Assembly: GCA_946406115.1 (NCBI GenBank)
Contig: OX291557.1
Span: 3,876,501 to 3,940,500 of the forward strand
Length of the DNA: 64,000 bases
DNA from: Apoda limacodes
Taxonomy: Eukaryota > Arthropoda > Insecta > Lepidoptera > Limacodidae
Reading direction: 5' to 3'
Part shown: positions 48,251 through 58,932 of the stretch, in pieces
Position numbering within the stretch: position 1 is the first letter of the stretch
Layout of the letters: every line of letters begins with the position of its first letter
Notes under the pieces: generated by a model
Seen by the model: only the letters and a program-made list of their open reading frames with translations
Databases searched by the model: none
What the model was told of the DNA's origin: nothing
Program-made: the position numbers and the translations under genes

Positions 48251-48512
48251 GTGACTCACTGGGTCAGTGGTTTATGGGCCAACCGCTGAATAAAGGAGCG
48301 TGGGTTCGATTCCCGCTTAAGACAAATATTTATTATTTGAGTTTGTCTTGAGGCTAGGTGTTTTCTATGGATAATATGTATGTATTTACAAAAAAAAAGT
48401 TCGTATGTGTATTTGTGTAAGTTTGTCTGGTATCCACAGCACAAGCTTTGCTTAGCTTAGGACAAGACGGCGCTGTATGTAATGTCCAAAAAATATATAT
48501 TTATTTATACTA
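48251..48512 (+). mobile_element. tRNA-derived SINE, copy 3
   Basis: Sense copy. Head 'gactcactgggtcagtggtt' and B box in 'gtgggttcgattcccgctta' (48300-48319); then 'tgagtttgtcttgaggctag', body 'tgtctggtatccacagcac' and 'agctttgcttagctta', 3' end 'gacaagacggcgctgtatgt' and an AT tail. Together with copies 1 and 2 it fixes the family: tRNA head, about 150-bp AT body, 'gacggcgctgtgtg' end. Confidence 0.8.
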
Positions 48513-49499
48513 AGCACCCGTTTAAAATTAATGGGAAATGGAAAAATCTTTGTCAAACGCAGAAAAGTATGTAAGCAATTTTTTTTAAAAGTAGGTACTT
48601 AATATATTATTATTAATTTTGGTACAGCTGATAAAAAGTATTTTTAGGTTAGATTTTAACTCAAAAAAACCATCTTTAGATAAATGCTTGCCTGCTTTTT
48701 TTTCATAATTTTCACCTTCCTAAATTGCGTTTGTTTTTACTTAAATATCAAACATCGCGTTTTTGTTACAAAATCGGCTGAGAAACTCGATTGTGACATT
48801 TGTGACATACAATGCCAAGTTGCTATCTTTTATTAGCCCTTAGCAAGGCTATTACTGGTTTTTTGAGTTTAGGACTATGAGTGCTATAAACGTGAAAATG
48901 TGAATCTAGTTTGGTGTCAACAGCTGCTAAAGTTCAACTCAACAACTTTTTACGGCGTGTCCTTTCTGCCCGTAGGGCACAGAGTGTGACGTAACTTTGT
49001 ACTTAAACAATATCACTTAATTAAAATATATAAAGTTGAAAGCAATTAAAACTTGAGGTCTTTATGTAATTTCAGTTAATTAAATGTAATTGAAAGACAA
49101 ATAAAATAAGATGAATTTATATTAATTCTTGCGTTCTGTGTTAAAATAAAAATACGGAACCCTTATACGATCACTCAGCTGTCACAGACATTTATTTCTA
49201 AAAACTTTTTAACGAAGATATTGCACTTGTCACCGCTATCTCAAAAAATGCAGTGTGTGGGCTGCAGTTCACTTAGTCACTGGCTGGAACAGGCACGTGG
49301 CGTAGTAGCTAGTATTACATCTGTGACGCCACGTTTGTTCTTAGCGTCTCCTCTAGTGTAAACTTTTAGCTCAATGGTTGGTTATACAATGTAGATGCAT
49401 ACATAAATATAAGGATCGCGAGTCTGTCTTAACATAGCTTAAGACTGAATAATATATTCACCGCGCAATGATTTGATGTGACATAGGAAATTTGCAGTT
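48513..49499. other. AT-rich stretch, nothing identified
   Basis: No gene or recognised repeat. Confidence 0.45.
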
Positions 49500-49760
49500 T
49501 TTTTTTTTAATTATTTTCTACCCCCTCACACCCCGCTCTTCGGAGTTTATCAGATGTTGCAGATCAGGAAAAGTTGCATCTTTATAAGGGTAAAAAAATA
49601 TTATTTACGTTTTCAACTACCATATCTTGAAAAAATTGCACAAAATTATCAAACTGGCGCACAAAATTTCACGAGAATCGGTTGAGAAATGCGATCTGTA
49701 TATCAAAACATCCGGCCAGATATACGACATACGCGCTCACTCGATCAAAGTGATAAAGCT
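49500..49760 (+). repeat. 'gagaatcggttgagaaatgcg' type lepidopteran repeat
   Basis: 'tttctaccccctcacacccc', then 'aaaatttcacgagaatcggt' and 'tgagaaatgcgatctgta' with 'acatccggccagatatacg'. The 76-codon open frame 49627-49857 is within it. Confidence 0.5.
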
Positions 49761-50837
49761 AAATCATACACACAATTTTCCCAAAGATACATATTCAGAA
49801 ATAAAAAAAGCAACGCACAAATTTATAATTCTTTTTAAATTGAATTTATACCACTAATATCAAAAGATTTACTTATCTACGTCAAAGTTATTGTTCTGCT
49901 ACGATTAATTTATTAAAACGTAGATATTCTATTTAACGGCTTGGTTTCCCAAATAATTTCAGATTGCAATCTATAGTACAACAACGCTTTCACAAAGTTA
50001 CATCAACAGTTTCTCTGTCTGTCGATACGACAAAGGCACGGCATGAAGTTTGTAAATTAACCTTCAAACAACTTCTTAGATCTAATAAATTGAGCACAAA
50101 TTTAAACTTGGTTCAAAGCAACATTTTATGTCAGAACACACGAAATTAATTTGAAAACAAAAGGCGTTATAAATACATTATTTTTTAAATTCTTTCACAA
50201 TCAAATGCTATTTTCAGTTCTATAAAATTTGGTAAGTCTTCTACCAAATATTCTTTTTTGAGTCATAGCTTCAAGTCACTAATATTTTTTTTTGTTATTA
50301 AACTCGGATTTATACATACAGTGAAAGTTCAGACTTCAGACAATGCCAATGAAACAGTAATCTTCACGGTTTTAATACAAAACATGGGTATTCAGTTGCT
50401 GGATATACATCAACCTTTTCCCCTTCACTTTATCATTGTTATACCTATGTTTTTTTTTATTTATTTTTTAATTTAATTATAATATTTTTACTCGTTTGTT
50501 AGTTTGTTTTAATTGTACAGTATTCGTATCTCAGAAGATATGAGTCTTGCTAAAATAAATTACTGTTAAAAGTTAGCTTGGCCACTGTTTACTTAAATTC
50601 TTTATAGGTATTTCCATTATAATCCAATATAAACCATTATTATGTCTTAAATAAATAAATTACAATTATATTCCACGCAATGGTAACGAATAAAAAGCAA
50701 TAATGAATATGGAAAGAAAGGAATAGGAATAAAATTAAGTTAAAGTTACAAGATTATGCAATAACTAAATGGGCTTTCCTCAAGTCCTTGCATTTATCAT
50801 TGATTAAGAGATAGGCGACTGTTGAAAAGGCTTAAAC
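49761..50837. other. AT-rich stretch, nothing identified
   Basis: Open frames 49964-50149 and 50258-50476 are unrecognised; the second contains a hydrophobic C-terminus (FIIVIPMFFFIYFLI) as expected of T-rich DNA. Confidence 0.4.
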
Positions 50838-50841
50838 TTAA

Positions 50842-51216
50842 GAGGATACAAACGGCGCCTCGCACCGGTTTTCATACAAACGAATTTCTCACTTATTTTT
50901 GACACTTGCTGATTAAACACCACGAAATTTTGAAGACATATTCTAATAATAAATATCTAGGTCTGCAGTGTGCCAGTTTTCTATCAAATTTTATAGTTTA
51001 AAAGGTATACAGGATTCTAGGTTTTCATACAAATGGTTTTAAAAAGATTTTTAGTTAATAGAACGTTTTACAAGATTTTGGAAAAACCACAGACCTAGAT
51101 AATCGGCTTCGGATTATGACTAAGAAATTTCACAGTGATTGATCAGTAAATGTCAAAAACAAATGACAAATTCGTTTGTATGAAGTCCGCTGCGAGGCCC
51201 CGCGAAGTGTATCCTC
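50842..51216. mobile_element. 375-bp TTAA-flanked inverted-repeat element (MITE)
   Basis: TTAA at 50838-50841 and 51217-51220. Terminal inverted repeats of about 75 bp: left 'gaggatacaaacggcgcctc', 'cgcaccggttttcatacaaa', 'cgaatttctcacttattttt'; the right end mirrors these ('aaatgacaaattcgtttgta', 'gcgaggccccgcgaagtgta', 'tcctc'). Long arms relative to length give it a fold-back shape. No coding capacity. Copy 2 is at 16479-16896. Confidence 0.8.
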
Positions 51217-51220
51217 TTAA

Positions 51221-51867
51221 TGAGAATATCAATTTCATAAATTTTGTGAAAACTTTAAACACTTAAAGGTCATATCGCACTTTTGACGCCACTTATTAAC
51301 GGGTGAAGATTATCCCAAAATGTGGTGGAGAAACTATGTTGTAGAAAAATTTAAAAAAACAACATACTGACAACCTACTTTTCTCGTCTGGAAAGTCCCT
51401 AATTTGTAAGATTCGGGAACACTGACTGTAAGCCACAAAATCCAAAAAAGAGAATTAGGAAGCAAAGTAGAATGGAGACGACGAACTGGTAACGAACTGG
51501 TAACAAACGAACAAAAGAACTCATTGAATATCGGCGGCGAACCCTTTGTTTAGGAAAACTAAGTAAAAACTTTAGCAGACGGGAACGCTGAGTTATGGGA
51601 AATATAAATTCTTGTAAAACGTCTCGTCATGCAAAAGCATTACATTACTTCGTCATAACATTGTTTTTAGCGCCGATATAACTGAATGATCTCATAAGGA
51701 TTTACGACGCCAATTCTGTAATAAAACATGAAAGATGTAAACGACTTAGCGGGAGCACTGACCGTGTCTTAAGATGCGCCAAAAAATAGACATTGTGGTC
51801 AATACAAAATATAAAACCAGCCAAGAGCATGAGAGGCCATGACATTAGGATAGGATTTTTATTTTTT
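51221..51867. other. AT-rich stretch, nothing identified
   Basis: No gene; 'aacgaactggtaacgaactgg' style short direct repeat near 51482. Confidence 0.4.
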
Positions 51868-52035
51868 ATTGTTATACCACTAAGTTGGCAATCAAGCTTA
51901 CGTCCGCCGAATGGTAAGCAGTCACCGTAGCCTATAGACGCTTGAAACGCGGGTAAATTCAAAAATCTAATAACGTCTTTCTTAAAGAACCCCATACTGT
52001 AGTCCTTAGAGAAAACCACGGCAGAGAGCTTATTC
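51868..52035 (-). mobile_element. CR1-like LINE, 3' end fragment
   Basis: 'gttataccactaagttggca', 'atggtaagcagtcaccgta', 'aagaaccccatactgtagtc', 'cttagagaaaaccacggca'. Encodes on the minus strand VFSKDYSMGFFKKDVIRFL, the last conserved block of the polymerase, then 3' untranslated sequence with a shortened middle. Confidence 0.8.
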
Positions 52036-52237
52036 TATTTTATGTCAGACCTCTTCTTACCGACTAAGTTAAGGCTAGGCCACACCCGACTGATCTTTCG
52101 TGACGTCTGTTTGGTCGTGTTTCTATCGTCTAATATGCACAGATTTATGTTTTAGTATCTCTTCTTCTGCTCGGGCGTAACGCGGCACATCTTCGGTCAA
52201 GTATGAACTAGCATTGTAATTATCGCAAACGATAAGC

Positions 52238-52485
52238 AAAGATAAGAAACGTCGGTCGTGGTCAGTACCTGGATGGGTGACCCCTAGTAGCATATTTTTA
52301 TTGTTCTCATCCGTGTTTCGGAGTGCACGTTAAACCATTGGTCCTGGCTGTTGTCGTAATATTATGAAAACTTGAACACTCTGACAGGCCCGGACAAACA
52401 TTCGCCAATTCAAACTGGAGCAACTATGACCTAAGCCTCCTTCTCTAATGAGAGGACTATACACCACATAAGCGTAAAAGGGCTA
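52238..52485 (+). mobile_element. 5S-rRNA-headed SINE, copy 2
   Basis: 'aagaaacgtcggtcgtggtc' and 'agtacctggatgggtgaccc' (52246-52285) follow the 5S rRNA 3' half without the insertion seen in copy 1. Then 'ccgtgtttcggagtgcacgt', 'taaaccattggtcctggctg', and 'gcaactatgacctaagcctc', 'ctctaatgagaggactatac'. The first half of 5S rRNA is absent or too decayed to see. Confidence 0.65.
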
Positions 52486-53359
52486 AAGCATATAAATCGT
52501 ATAATTTTTCAAAGTAATTTAAGTCTTTGTTTTTCAGGGTCAGGGTTGTTTTATATGTTGACGAAGACGTAAGTACGTATCCCACACGTATGGCCAAAAT
52601 AACCTATAATAGCTACTTTAAAGCTAAATATCTGAAAAATGGGGCATTATTTTTAAAAAACTTATCTAACATTATATTTATATAAAAATCTCAATTAACT
52701 AACAAGAATAGCTAACAAGGTTTCAACTGTGCAAAATTATAGACGGGCTAAATAATCTGGACATTGTTTCAATTTGCCGCTAACCAAAGACCATCCAGCG
52801 CCTGTGGAGCCTAGTGTGTTCTCTGATGAAAATTCCAATGCGGATCGTGCTATATTACTATAGCATAGAATTTATAAAAAAAAAACGTAGCTACGAACAG
52901 TGGAGCTAAGAAAAGTTTAATAAAAAAAAATTTAAATATATTAAAACCATGTAAAAAAATTTTAGAAGCTAGACAGAAAGTAAATAAAAGAGAGAGAGAG
53001 AGGTGAACTGTACCTATATGCATAGGTATACAGACTAGAAGATTATGGTGCACCTGCCTGCTGCGTAAGAATTACAACTTAGTTAGAACATGCAGGAGTT
53101 AATTTGGGGGTGAGCATATTAAGCCGTTACAGTACACAATGGCCCATGATGACCCTCGAGACGCCATCGCCATTGTTTATTGGGCTACTGAGGTTCAACG
53201 GCTAGCAATGGCATGTCTTTGTGAGCAATGGCATTACGGGCAACACACTTCAAAGGAATCGTGGCTTGGTGTTTACACAATGGTCTGTCGTCCAATCAGT
53301 CTCTTAAAAAAATGTCAGTTTAACAGAGAAATATGTCGTGTTGCATAAAATACAGTAAA
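52486..53359. other. AT-rich stretch with short AG run
   Basis: AG run at 52991-53003. An open frame at 53139-53348 (69 codons, MAHDDPRDAIAIVYW start) is GC-richer than its surroundings but unrecognised. Confidence 0.35.
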
Positions 53360-53554
53360 CCGAGCGAAGTGAGCTGCTACCTGTAATCAGTAAAAAAAAT
53401 TAAATTGATCAGCAAGTAATGCTATATTGGGCAGCCTTAAATTGATATTGTTCTGAAATTAAATATTTCTGCAGCAATATTAGTACCAGAGCAGCAAATC
53501 GTGATTCGGTTTTGATAAAATTTTGGCAAGGCTGCCGCAACACACTTCGCTCGG
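53360..53554. repeat. inverted repeat, 12-bp perfect arms
   Basis: 53360-53371 (ccgagcgaagtg) and 53543-53554 are exact complements, and homology extends weakly inward (gagctgctacc / tgttgcggcagcc). Spacer about 170 bp. Possibly the remains of a small inverted-repeat element; no target duplication found. Confidence 0.5.
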
Positions 53555-53614
53555 CTTGTGTGCTGTTTATAACATACAACCTTACAGCTCTTCGCTACCT
53601 AACTTTGTTTAAGA

Positions 53615-53715
53615 TCTCCTAACCAATAATCCTGCTGACCAAATAATAATTTTGCTGACCAAATATCTAGTTATTTACTAAAAATCCTTTATTTGTTGCT
53701 GACCAAGTATTGCTG
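53615..53715. repeat. short tandem-like 'tgctgaccaaataat' repeats
   Basis: Words 'ctgctgaccaaataataa', 'ttgctgaccaaatatc' and 'ttgctgaccaagtattgc' in succession with uneven spacing. Confidence 0.5.
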
Positions 53716-54491
53716 TGATTTCAAAAAAGAAGAACTAAATATAAAAAAAAAACCATTTCCTAAGACAATAATTATCTAAAAAAAACAAGGCCAAATCTCA
53801 AACACAGTATTTATAGTTTGTTATGATTAGCATTTTTTCTAAGCTATTACGCGGTAATAGTTATTGACGTCAAAATCGCGTAATTTTGATGAAGAATTCT
53901 ACTTCCTGGTGGCGCACGCAATGTTTGTGTTGGCACGATATTATTTTGACTACCAATAATTTTATTTATTTGAAATGCTGGTGGCCTGGTAGTTTCGGTG
54001 TTAGCCTAGCGGTCTTTCTCTCGAAGTACAATGATTAATACACTACTGGTTTGATGAAGGGAAATATCACGAGGAACCCTGCATAAGTCGAAAGACACGT
54101 GACTGAAGTCCACAATCAACCTTAGGCCCGTGACTATTATGGACTATGGCCCAAAATAGCCCTCGCCTCTAATGTGAGAGTAGGTAATGTTTCGACAGTG
54201 GGGACGTAGGTATGAAGGCTGGTTGCTTAGATTTTAAAGCTCGCTTATAAGTCATCTTTGGCTCAGATTTTAGTAAACATTTTACAACAGTATAGGGACA
54301 AACTTTAGAAGTTCATTGACAATGTTTGGGTAAACAATGATTTATCTAGAGTTATTTTTTTAAAGGATACCGAAATGTTAAATATTTGGATGACATTTAA
54401 AATTAAAATGAAGTAAAAATTTTGGTGGTCATTTACTATTTTTAGTTTAACAATGATAAGTTTGGTAATATTTGCTTGAAATGAATAGCTA
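53716..54491. other. unassigned, with a SINE-body-like segment
   Basis: 54040-54215 ('gaagggaaatatcacgagga', 'accctgcataagtcg', 'gactatggcccaaaatagcc', 'gacagtggggacgtaggt') matches the 3' body of moth SINEs; the head is unclear. The rest is AT-rich. Confidence 0.4.
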
Positions 54492-55704
54492 CACTGAGGA
54501 AAAAAATATTGTCAAATTGACAAAAAAACTTTGTTACCGTAGAGCCCACCAAAGTCCATAGATGGAATGACAACGTTTTTATTGTCACTTTGTACTTTGA
54601 TAATTCAACAATGCTGTCGAAGTTAAATGCTACAACAATGTTACTGCTGTCAGCCTGACCAAGCAAATTTGTTGCAGTGACAAAGCCTATGTTGTACTTA
54701 TGACCAAGTTTGATTCTACAGCGATGTTTATTTTGTCACTCTGACTAGGTAATTTGCTATAGTGACAAAGCTTTCGTTTTTCTCATGACTAAGTTTGAAT
54801 TTACAACGAAGTTAGTGTTGTCACTGTTACTAGGTAATTTGCTATTGTGACAAAGCCTACGTTGTTCTCATGACCCACCCTCGACTACCCATAATGCCTA
54901 TAACCTCAAGAATTTTAGTCAGTGTAACTAATAGGGGGCGCAAGGGAAATCCCGCGCCCTTTTGTACACTCCAACTGGTAACATTGCGCCTTTTCATTCC
55001 CGCAAGCTTACGTGTTGTGTAGCTGCCATTGAACACATGTATACGCAGCTATGGTAATGGTCTTCAAAACTGTTCCTATTCCTAAAAAGGACACTATAAC
55101 CACATAACCGGCTAATATTCTTCAAGAAATTCACTCAATCCTGTAGCTGCTAACTGTAGCACGCGTTGGTATACTTTTGCAAAAATAAAGACAAAACTCA
55201 AACGTTCGCTCAGGTCGCAAACGCAATTTTGCCAACCTATCAACTCACTTTTTCCAAACGACAACGTTTTATTTTGTCAATTTATTTAAACTTTGTGTTA
55301 TTAGCAAAGTGTACTTATGAATTTGCTGTGTAAAGTATATTTTGTTGTGATCTCAATCTGTCCATAAGTACGTTGACAACTCACTATTGTCAAACCAACA
55401 AAATATATTTTGTTTTGATCTTAATTTTGCATATGGACACTTTGACAACTTAACATTGTCACTTCAACAACTTAGATTGCTTAAAACATTGTCGATTTGA
55501 CCACTGACTGTCAATGGAACAATTTATTTAATACATAGCTTTAATATTGAAGTTCAATAGTTACTCTATTAACTCATCTAACAATTAAAGGGTTAGTGTC
55601 GGAACTATATGAGTTTCAATGTAGGGGCTAAGTACTTAGTTACGGTATTAATAAAAAGCTAACAAAGCGTATTTTGGCACTTTGTTAGCGCTTTTTTCTC
55701 AGTG
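54492..55704. mobile_element. 1.2-kb inverted-terminal-repeat element rich in TTGTCA/TGACAA
   Basis: Left terminus 'cactgaggaaaaaa' (from 54492) and reverse complement of the right terminus 'cactgagaaaaaag' (to 55704) align with one base gap; TA flanks both sides (54490-54491, 55705-55706). At least a dozen TTGTCA or TGACAA hexamers are spread over the element, starting with a palindromic pair (ttgtcaaattgacaa) at 54510. It also holds an 85-bp tandem repeat (54577-54880), a GGGCGC...GCGCCC stem near 54937-54960 and a subterminal stem (arms 55654-55667 and 55680-55695). No transposase frame. Class not assigned; a TA target would suit Tc1/mariner-like or similar elements. Confidence 0.6.
54577..54880. 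repeat. 85-bp tandem repeat inside the 1.2-kb element
   Basis: Copies begin at 54662, 54747 and 54832 (exactly 85 bp apart) with a more diverged partial copy to the left. Each holds 'gtgacaaagc', 'catgacyaagtttga' and 'ttgtcactgt'-type words. Confidence 0.8.
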
Positions 55705-55706
55705 TA

Positions 55707-56111
55707 GAAGTTAAATTTGTATATATAATTTCGCATTGAAATTGGGTTTATTTTTTGGTATTGGTGGTATTAAAACTGTTTTCTCGCAAATGTGTTGAAA
55801 AACTTTGTCATGATATTCGTCTACTCGTTCGTAATAACCAACTTATCGCACTTATATTAATAACTATTTCGTTTTGAATTAGTTTATTGTCTTAGAGCTT
55901 AAGAGCGGATCATGCCAATACAATATATGCTACGGTGATTTATTAGTTTCGTATCACAAAATATTACAGTCAGATAATGTCATGTAAAAAGTAAAGTAGA
56001 GATTATCTTAATCTTAAATCTTAAAACGTCTAAAGAAGTGGTTGAAGCTATCTACCAACATTCCTTGAATCGTTTTGTAAATTTGGTGATATCAGAGGAG
56101 GCTGATAATGA
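55707..56111. other. AT-rich stretch, nothing identified
   Basis: No gene or recognised repeat. Confidence 0.45.
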
Positions 56112-56245
56112 AATTACATACATACATACATAACATCACGCCTGTTTCTCAGAGGGTTAGGCAGAGACCAAAGACTGCCACTTGCTACGATCCTGGCATA
56201 ACTCTCTTGCCTCATCTATAGGCATCAATGCTTTCATACATTTCC
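56112..56245. repeat. 'aacatcacgcctgt...aggcagagacc' lepidopteran repeat
   Basis: After a CATA run (56114-56130), 'aacatcacgcctgtttctca', 'gagggttaggcagagaccaa', 'tgccacttgctacgatcctg' and 'catctataggcatcaatg' follow a frequent moth repeat. Confidence 0.6.
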
Positions 56246-56263
56246 TTTTGAAATATACTATTA

Positions 56264-57051
56264 GGCTGGGTTGCACCAACTAACTTTAACGATAATAGAA
56301 GGCTAACGGCTCGTCAAATACTCGGTTAAGCAAAAAATGGAGTGCACCATATGATAATTGGTAAATTACGTCATAACTTTGACATTAACAAAAAGACTGC
56401 TTATAACTAAAGTTAAAACTGACAAGCCGCTTTTTCTGAAATACAACAAATTTGAATTACTAGTGATTTGAATATTATGTAGGTAGCATTGCTAATGAAA
56501 TATATTTTTTTTTTAACTATTAAGGTACCTATCTTACAAAATTTGTAAAATATAATTGTTGATTATAGCGTTACTGCAAGTTCTACTTGCTATTATTACT
56601 TATAAATTCGGTAAAGCCTAGTCGTAAAGTTATTGAAACCTTTACAAAAAACAGTTTATAAAAGCACTAAAACAGAAACAGAATATCCATATTTATTTCT
56701 TGTTTTCCAATGAAAACATCAAAAGAGTTACAATATAGCTGCACTACTTATACACGCTTAGTTACATATCGCGCCATCTTTGTTTTTGCACACGGTTACT
56801 GCCAATCTACATTGCCTTATAAACAACAGATTTTAAGGACTGTTTTGATTTGCCTATGCTTTGGCAGCTTCGCACATTTTTTTTTATTCAATGGATCCAA
56901 GCCCTTTAGCCTAGCAAAACACGTAACAATAGCATTTACAACTTGTCGGACGGTGCAACCCAAATTGGTAAATTATAACGGTTAAAGTAAAAGTAATTAT
57001 TAAAGTTATTTTAGACAATTACTTAATCCATCGTTTCGGTGAAATCCAGCC
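56264..57051. mobile_element. 788-bp element with GGCTGG ends and TTA flanks
   Basis: TTA at 56261-56263 and 57052-57054. Left 'ggctgggttgcaccaac', reverse complement of right 'ggctggatttcaccgaaac'. A 3-bp TTA duplication would fit PIF/Harbinger-like MITEs (inference). An internal 'ggtgcaacccaaattgg' at 56953 repeats the terminal word, so a second element may be nested. The 91-codon open frame 56710-56985 has no recognised domain. Confidence 0.5.
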
Positions 57052-57054
57052 TTA

Positions 57055-57694
57055 CAAAACTAAAATGAACACGTGCCTTTATTCGCATTTACTCGTATTG
57101 AATCATTGTTTTCATACAATCTGCGTTACACTAAATGTCTCTAACTATAAATAATTAGGTACTTAAAATGCTTCATTATTATGTATCGTTCTTTATCATA
57201 CATAGTCGCATATTCAATTATTCATCCCTATAATACCAGTGAATAATTAAGTAACCAGAGTTTGAATTAAATTAATTACCTAATTGTTCGAATTCAACAT
57301 CATAAATAACTACATAATAACCTATATATGATAATAACAGATTTTGAGTAGAAAAATTTGTATAGGTAAAAAAAATCTGATTCAAATTTACTCCAAGATA
57401 TCGCGAAACGACAAAAGGATTTTGATAGGTTATGGTTGTGTTAAACGATAAAACAGAAGGTATTGTTGTAGAAAATCGGATAGAATCGGATACTGTATTC
57501 GTTTTAAGATATCCGTTAAAACATCGCTTTAAAAAAATAACGGCCGAACATCTCGTTTTTTATTTTTAATTCATAACTCCTTATCAAATAGTAGCGGTTA
57601 GAACCTCCACCTTACAGAAAACCGCGGCCACAATAACACTAACATTGAGTAGTGTTCTGTTCCTGGCGGTGAGTAAGGTTGCCAGAGCTCTTTG
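57055..57694. other. unassigned; GC-richer patch before the LINE
   Basis: 57597-57690 ('gcggttagaacctccacctt', 'acagaaaaccgcggcc', 'ctggcggtgagtaaggttg') looks like an unclassified moth repeat and continues into the LINE. No gene. Confidence 0.4.
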
Positions 57695-58932
57695 AGGATT
57701 CGCTGCGCGGACAGCGTTGGACCTTCGAGTGTATCTCACACACCGATGGGCACTGGGAGGCATTGGCAAGTAGCCTGGACATAGCAAACGTTCGATCGGT
57801 TCTGGCAACGGGGTCGTCTATCGAAGTTGCCATTTTACGGAGTTCCCGAGGGTTGATGCAAATGGGTGGCTAGTTTTTTGTCCGGCAGACGCATACAAAC
57901 CGTAGTTGACGGTAGTTGCTCTGATAGCATGGACATTAATGCTGGTGGCAAGGCTCTTTGCTGTCTCCTACGCTCAACAACATGCATTGCTATGCAGATG
58001 ACAGTACTGGAGACGCTTATTACACGGGTCGTGCAAACGTCCCTCGTTCCGTTGCGGAGGAAAACCGCGGAAAATTTGTGTCTCAAATCGAGACCACACT
58101 GTCTAAGGTCTCTGACTGGGGACGGGTAAACTTGGTCCGATTCAACCCTACAAAGACACAAGTCTGCGAGTTCAACGCTAAGAAAACCCCATTTACTGTA
58201 GTCCCACAATTCCAGAACACTCCCCTCTCCATCTCCAAGAGCATTGGGATCCTTGGTATTGACATCTCCAGCGATGTTCAGTTCCGAGATCATTTACAAG
58301 ATAAGATGAAGCTGGCGTCCAAAAAAAATAGGTGTACTCAACAGAGCGAGGCAGTACTTCACGTCTCGCGGCAGAGGTTGCTGCTTTACAAGTCGCAAGT
58401 TGGGCCCCATCTGGGCGGGTGCACCCGGATACCAGCTTGGACCTTTTGATTCGGTTCAACGACGGCCTGTGAGAATTGTCGACGATCCCAAACTTACTTG
58501 CCGTATCGAACCCTTAAGTCTGAGGAGAGACTGCCTCCCTGTGTGTGTTCTACCGCTTGTACAATTGTGTTGTTTTGTGTTCTGAGGAATTGTTCGAAAT
58601 GATGCCTACGGCTACTTTCTACCATCGCGCCGCTCGTCATCGGCAGGGAATTCATTATCACACTTTAGAACCGAAATGATCGCGTACAGTGCGGTTTCAG
58701 AGAAACTTCCTCCCTGCCAAGGTTTTGTCTAAGGACTACAGTAATGGGTTCTTCCATAAAGAAGTTATTGGATTTTTTAAGGGTCGGTAACGCGAGGGAG
58801 ATACTTCTGGTGTTGCAAGCGTCCATAGGCCACGGTGACCATCAGACTCTGCCAAGGTTTTTGTAGAAAGAAGTGATTGGTCTTTAAAAGGGTCGACCGG
58901 CAACGAATAATTTTCCTGGTGTTTCAAGCGTA
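57695..58932 (+). mobile_element. CR1-like LINE, 5'-truncated, with duplicated 3' part
   Basis: Sense copy from just before motif A ('gtgtatctcacacaccgatg', 57731) to the 3' untranslated end. A decayed motif A region is near 57770-57800. After 'catgggtggctagttttttg' and 'ggcagacgcatacaaaccg' the polymerase runs to about 58760. The 3' part 'ctgccaaggttttgtct' to 'ttgcaagcgtccata' (58713-58831) is followed by a diverged second copy of the same part (58849-58932). Several frameshifts and short deletions, e.g. 'ttgtgttgttttgtgttctg' insertion near 58565. Confidence 0.85.
57958..58449 (+). pseudogene. reverse-transcriptase segment of the CR1-like LINE
   Basis: 163 codons open: HCYADDSTGDAYYTGR (motif C with both Asp), SQIETTLSKVSDWGRVNLV, RFNPTKTQVCEFNAKKTPF, LSISKSIGILGIDISSD and FRDHLQDKMKLASKK. 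After this the frame drifts (CTQQSEAVLHVSRQRLLLYK for NRARQYFT-QRLLLYK). Motif B is partly lost: the GVPQG block is shortened at 57940-57970 to GGKALCCLL in another frame. Best preserved stretch of this family in the window, but not functional. Confidence 0.85.

Noticed and set aside
52246..52290. Possible 5S rRNA gene
   Set aside because: Only the 3' half of 5S is recognisable and it runs into a repeated body, so it is a SINE head.
55654..55706. Helitron 3' end (hairpin followed by CTAG-like end)
   Set aside because: The hairpin is present, but the element has matching inverted termini at both ends, which Helitrons lack.
57584..57833. Minus-strand frames of 64-74 codons
   Set aside because: Antisense shadows of the CR1-like LINE and the repeat next to it.
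57835..58459. Minus-strand frames of up to 152 codons opposite the CR1-like polymerase
   Set aside because: The sense frame carries the YADD motif and family blocks; the antisense frames are by-products.
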